Both the position numbers and the translations under genes were made by a program. The notes below the pieces were generated by a model, which saw only the letters and a program-made list of their open reading frames with translations, made no database searches and was not told the origin of the DNA. This document shows positions 15,256-17,587 of a stretch of 17,587 nucleotides of DNA, one piece after another (positions within the stretch are counted from its first letter, which is position 1; the number at the start of each line of letters is the position of its first letter). The DNA is taken from contig PLQY01000028.1 in assembly GCA_003160265.1 (NCBI GenBank), positions 37,948 through 55,534 on the forward strand, written 5' to 3'. The stretch is from Peptococcaceae bacterium. Lineage in GTDB: Bacteria; Bacillota; DSM-12270; Thermacetogeniales; Thermacetogeniaceae.

Positions 15256-16301
15256 TCCGCTTCCCCTTCCGGGAACAGAGTTGCCTGCTGGATGGTGGCG
15301 CCGGGTCTGTCCGGGTAGGCGATCTTCAGGTGGGTGTAAGCCGAGATCGTCGCCACCCGCCCCCTGGGAGTGCGCTGCAGGTACCCCATCTGCAGCAGGT
15401 AGGGCTCGTAAACGTCCTCGATCGTCCCGGACTCCTCCCGGGCCGACGCAGCCAGAGTGTCCAGACCCACCGGACCGCCCTGGAACTTCTCGATCAACGT
15501 TGTCAGCAAAATCCGGTCAACCTTGTCCAGACCGGCCTCATCCACCTCCAGGCGCTCCAGGGACGACTGCACGATCTCCCTGGAGACGTCTGCGGTTCCA
15601 GCCACCTCTGCAAAATCACGTATCCGGCGCAGCAGACGGGTGGCCACCCGGGGAGTACCCCGGGCGCGACCGGCGATCTCCCAGGCGCCGCCCTCATCCA
15701 GGTTCATCCCCAGCAGGACGGCCGCCCGGCTGACGATGGCATGCAGGTCCTCCTTGGGATAGAAATCCAACCGGGCGATGATGCCGAAGCGGTCTCTGAG
15801 AGGCAGGCTGACCAGGCCGGCCCTGGTGGTGGCCCCGATCATGGTAAAGGGCGCCAGATCGATGCGCAGCGACCTGGCACCGGGCCCCTTTCCGATAATG
15901 ATGTCCAGACAATAGTCCTCCATCGCCGGATAGAGAATCTCCTCCACCACCCTGGGCAGGCGGTGGATCTCGTCCACGAAGAGAACCTCGTGTGCTTCCA
16001 GGTTGGTCAGCACCGCCGCCATATCTCCGGCACGCTCCAGAGCCGGCCCGGAGGTGGGGTACAGGCGAACTCCCAGCTCCTGAGCAATGATGTGGGCCAG
16101 GGTAGTCTTGCCCAAACCGGGCGGCCCGTAGAGCAGCACGTGATCCAGCGACTCCCGGCGCTTCATGGCCGCCTCGATAAATACCGCCAGGTTCTCTTTG
16201 ATCTGACGCTGCCCCACAAAATCCTGAAGCCGGCGCGGCCGCAACGAGACCTCGCCCTCGTCGTGCGGGGCACATGCCGCAGAAACGATTCGCTGCTCCA
16301 A
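15252..16301 (-). CDS. ruvB: Holliday junction branch-migration ATPase RuvB
   Basis: Hexameric AAA+ motor that drives branch migration at Holliday junctions loaded by RuvA. The 349 residues contain Walker A GPPGLGKT (59-66), Walker B VDEIH (109-113), sensor 1 GATTR (156-160), the arginine-finger region LRDRFG (168-173) and a C-terminal winged helix (about 265-335) with [11 protein letters not shown] and QRTPRGR. The start is TTG at 16301, 6 bases after GGAGGGG and only 3 bases after the ruvA stop. Length and motifs are entirely normal. Confidence 0.98.
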   Translation of the reverse strand: MEQRIVSAACAPHDEGEVSLRPRRLQDFVGQRQIKENLAVFIEAAMKRRESLDHVLLYGPPGLGKTTLAHIIAQELGVRLYPTSGPALERAGDMAAVLTNLEAHEVLFVDEIHRLPRVVEEILYPAMEDYCLDIIIGKGPGARSLRIDLAPFTMIGATTRAGLVSLPLRDRFGIIARLDFYPKEDLHAIVSRAAVLLGMNLDEGGAWEIAGRARGTPRVATRLLRRIRDFAEVAGTADVSREIVQSSLERLEVDEAGLDKVDRILLTTLIEKFQGGPVGLDTLAASAREESGTIEDVYEPYLLQMGYLQRTPRGRVATISAYTHLKIAYPDRPGATIQQATLFPEGEAE

Positions 16302-16304
16302 AGC

Positions 16305-16913
16305 CTACCCCTCCTTCCCCTTACCCAATTCCTTCAGGGCGCTCCTCACTAACTCGTTGACAGCGGCCTCAACAGGTTGACCTCTGGTCATCCGCTTCAG
16401 CACCGCCTCCACCTCCTGGCGGCTGTACCCCAGGGACAACAAGGCCTGCGAGGCTTCATCCAGAACCCGTGGAACCGCAACACCCTGATCCACCACCGGA
16501 GTCTCAAACAGCCCGTCCAGCTTGCCCTTCAGTTCCAACACCAGGCGCTGGGCTGATTTCGCACCCACGCCGGGCACCCGCTGCAGGCCGTGGGCATCAC
16601 CCCGGGCGACGATGCCAAAGAGGTCCTCTCCCTTGAAGGTGTCCAGGATGGCCAGAGCAACCCGGGGGCCAATCCCTTGCGCCCGCAGCAGCAGCCGGAA
16701 CAACGCCCGGTCCTGAACCGACCTGAAGCCATAGAGTTGCAGGCAGTCTTCCCGGACGTAGAGGTGAGTATAGACCTCCACCTCCTGGCCGACCCCAGGC
16801 AGCGACCGCACCAGGCCCGGCGGAACGGTCACCTCGTAGCCGATCCCGTCCACATCCAGGAGTACCTGGTTATCCTCGTGCCCCTTCAGAGTTCCCCGGA
16901 TAAAAGCGATCAT
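16305..16913 (-). CDS. ruvA: Holliday junction DNA-binding protein RuvA
   Basis: Tetramer that grips the four-way junction and recruits RuvB. The 202 residues show the OB-fold domain I (1-63, MIAFIRGTL and YGF), two helix-hairpin-helix motifs (GIGPRVALAIL at 80-90; VPGVGAKSAQRLVLEL at 113-128), a flexible linker (about 135-148) and the RuvB-binding domain III (about 150-195). The ATG at 16913 lies 6 bases after AAAGGA. That site falls in the 3' arm of a small inverted repeat (16921-16946), which could hide it. It starts about 90 bases after ruvC. Confidence 0.97.
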   Translation of the reverse strand: MIAFIRGTLKGHEDNQVLLDVDGIGYEVTVPPGLVRSLPGVGQEVEVYTHLYVREDCLQLYGFRSVQDRALFRLLLRAQGIGPRVALAILDTFKGEDLFGIVARGDAHGLQRVPGVGAKSAQRLVLELKGKLDGLFETPVVDQGVAVPRVLDEASQALLSLGYSRQEVEAVLKRMTRGQPVEAAVNELVRSALKELGKGKEG

Positions 16914-16920
16914 TGGCGTT

Positions 16921-16946
16921 CCTTTGCTCCCCGATCAGGGGAAAGG
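16921..16946 (-). promoter_or_regulatory. Hairpin that can cover the ruvA ribosome binding site
   Basis: Reading toward ruvA, CCTTT and CCCC (16946-16938) can pair with GGGG (16932-16929) and AAAGG (16925-16921). The arms are joined by a 5-base loop TGATC, with a 3-base AGC bulge. The AAAGG arm is the core of the ruvA SD. Pairing would limit ruvA translation; no ligand or partner is evident. Confidence 0.35.
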
Positions 16947-17004
16947 TTCTCTTGATATATTGCTCGCGTATGACCCATCTTTAATCCAGTGCCGGGCTGC
17001 TATA

Positions 17005-17499
17005 TCATGTCAGTCTATTCCCAACCGGAGACCGCTCATAATTCAGGTGGCAAAAGGCTGCTGCCAGGGCGTCAGCGGCGTGGTCGGGCTCCGGCACCTC
17101 CGGTAGCTTGAAGATCAGCTTCAGCATCCGCTGGAGCTGTTCCTTGTCAGCCCGCCCGTACCCAGTCACCGCCTGCTTGATCTGCAGCGGTGTGTAGGCA
17201 TGCACCGTCAACCCCTGGAGCGCCGCCGTCAGGACGATGGCTCCCCGGACCTGCCCAACGGTCATCGCAGTGCGGACGTTCTTGTTGTAGAAGATGTCCT
17301 CGATAGCCATCGCCTGGGGGCGGAACCGCCCACAGATATCCACCAATCCCTGATAGATTCCCCGCAACCGGCTGGGCAGATCGAGGCCACTCCCCATCAC
17401 GATGGCGCCGTAATCCAGCACCGCAGGTTGTCCTGCAGTGACGGACAGAAGCCCGTACCCGGTCGACACTATACCGGGGTCTATTCCCAGGATGACCAT
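17005..17499 (-). CDS. ruvC: Holliday junction resolvase RuvC
   Basis: Endonuclease that cuts Holliday junctions symmetrically. The 164 residues have the RNase H-like fold with the complete acidic set: Asp7 (GIDPG), Glu67 (IEDIF), Asp139 and Asp143 (DHAADALA). Family markers FYNKNVRTA, QVRGAIVL and YTPLQIKQAVTGYGRADKEQ are present. The ATG at 17499 lies 5 bases after GGGGGAG. It heads the visible ruvC-ruvA-ruvB set; the usual upstream neighbour (often a yebC-type gene) would lie beyond the window. Confidence 0.97.
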   Translation of the reverse strand: MVILGIDPGIVSTGYGLLSVTAGQPAVLDYGAIVMGSGLDLPSRLRGIYQGLVDICGRFRPQAMAIEDIFYNKNVRTAMTVGQVRGAIVLTAALQGLTVHAYTPLQIKQAVTGYGRADKEQLQRMLKLIFKLPEVPEPDHAADALAAAFCHLNYERSPVGNRLT

Positions 17500-17526
17500 T
17501 CACACTCCCCCAACGACCATCTTATC

Positions 17527-17586
17527 GATGGCTACCCGCTCTAATGCCCCCGCGGGAGTACATCGGAAGCGGTGGGATAAGAGCGG
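17527..17586 (+). repeat. 19-base dispersed repeat, copy B, joined to a long inverted repeat
   Basis: The plus strand at 17527-17545 reads GATGGCTACCCGCTCTAAT, one base different from copy A (6308-6290, minus strand). It overlaps an imperfect inverted repeat. CCGCTCTAATGCCCCCGC (17536-17553) pairs with 17569-17586 at 15 of 18 positions around a 15-base loop. It lies upstream of ruvC at the window edge, and no reading frame is convincing across it. Confidence 0.5.
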
Positions 17587-17587
17587 C

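Noticed and set aside
15330..16352. Plus-strand ORF of 340 codons opposite ruvB
   Set aside because: It is antisense to the intact RuvB motifs, has Gln/Pro/His-rich random-looking composition and no SD. It results from codon bias on the other strand.
17500..17587. C-terminal end of an upstream minus-strand gene before ruvC
   Set aside because: One frame stays open to a TGA just before the ruvC ATG, but its few residues do not match YebC or another expected neighbour, and the sequence is dominated by the inverted repeat.

Overview
The window reads as chromosomal DNA from a GC-rich, probably endospore-forming Clostridia member of the Peptococcaceae/Moorella/Desulfotomaculum type. The evidence is the gene order (ruvCAB, queH, DUF2905, spoIID-like, queA, tgt, HD protein, secD, secF, CDF transporter, relA, dtd, metallo-hydrolase, hisS, aspS), strong GGAGG-type ribosome binding sites, many TTG and GTG starts, and a SpoIID-family protein. 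This is inference from family and synteny knowledge; no database search was possible. All 18 genes I accept with confidence lie on the minus strand, so transcription runs from high to low coordinates. One more very uncertain small ORF is listed.

Layout in transcription order. (1) 17.6-14.4 kb: Holliday-junction genes ruvC, ruvA and ruvB, then queH overlapping ruvB by ATGA, then a small membrane protein (DUF2905) overlapping queH by 8 bases. (2) 14.35-10.5 kb: a secreted SpoIID/LytB-domain protein, then queA and tgt. With queH, these supply three enzymes of tRNA queuosine synthesis. (3) 10.4-9.6 kb: a MazF/PemK-type toxin gene with no clearly recognisable antitoxin, followed by a terminator-like hairpin. 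It sits where yajC is usual. (4) 9.5-6.3 kb: a good sigma-A-type promoter, an HD phosphohydrolase, secD and secF. (5) 6.35-5.28 kb: a CDF metal exporter with its own promoter. (6) 5.2-0.4 kb: a relA promoter and structured leader, then relA/spoT (bifunctional Rel), dtd, a metallo-beta-lactamase-fold hydrolase and hisS. (7) 289-1: the N-terminal part of aspS, cut by the window edge.

The genes are mostly housekeeping: recombination repair, tRNA modification, charging and proofreading, protein export, stringent response and metal export. The main departures from an ordinary region are four. hisS is AT-rich and its protein carries a 'YQCD' motif 2 of the archaeal/eukaryotic-like HisRS class, suggesting in-place replacement by transfer. 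A lone MazF-like toxin is inserted between tgt and the sec genes. SecD has an unusual ~85-residue hydrophilic N-terminal extension. Several short intergenic repeats and hairpins are also present, including a 19-base near-identical sequence shared by the CDF leader and the region upstream of ruvC. I found no CRISPR array, tRNA, rRNA, insertion sequence or clearly new multi-gene system.
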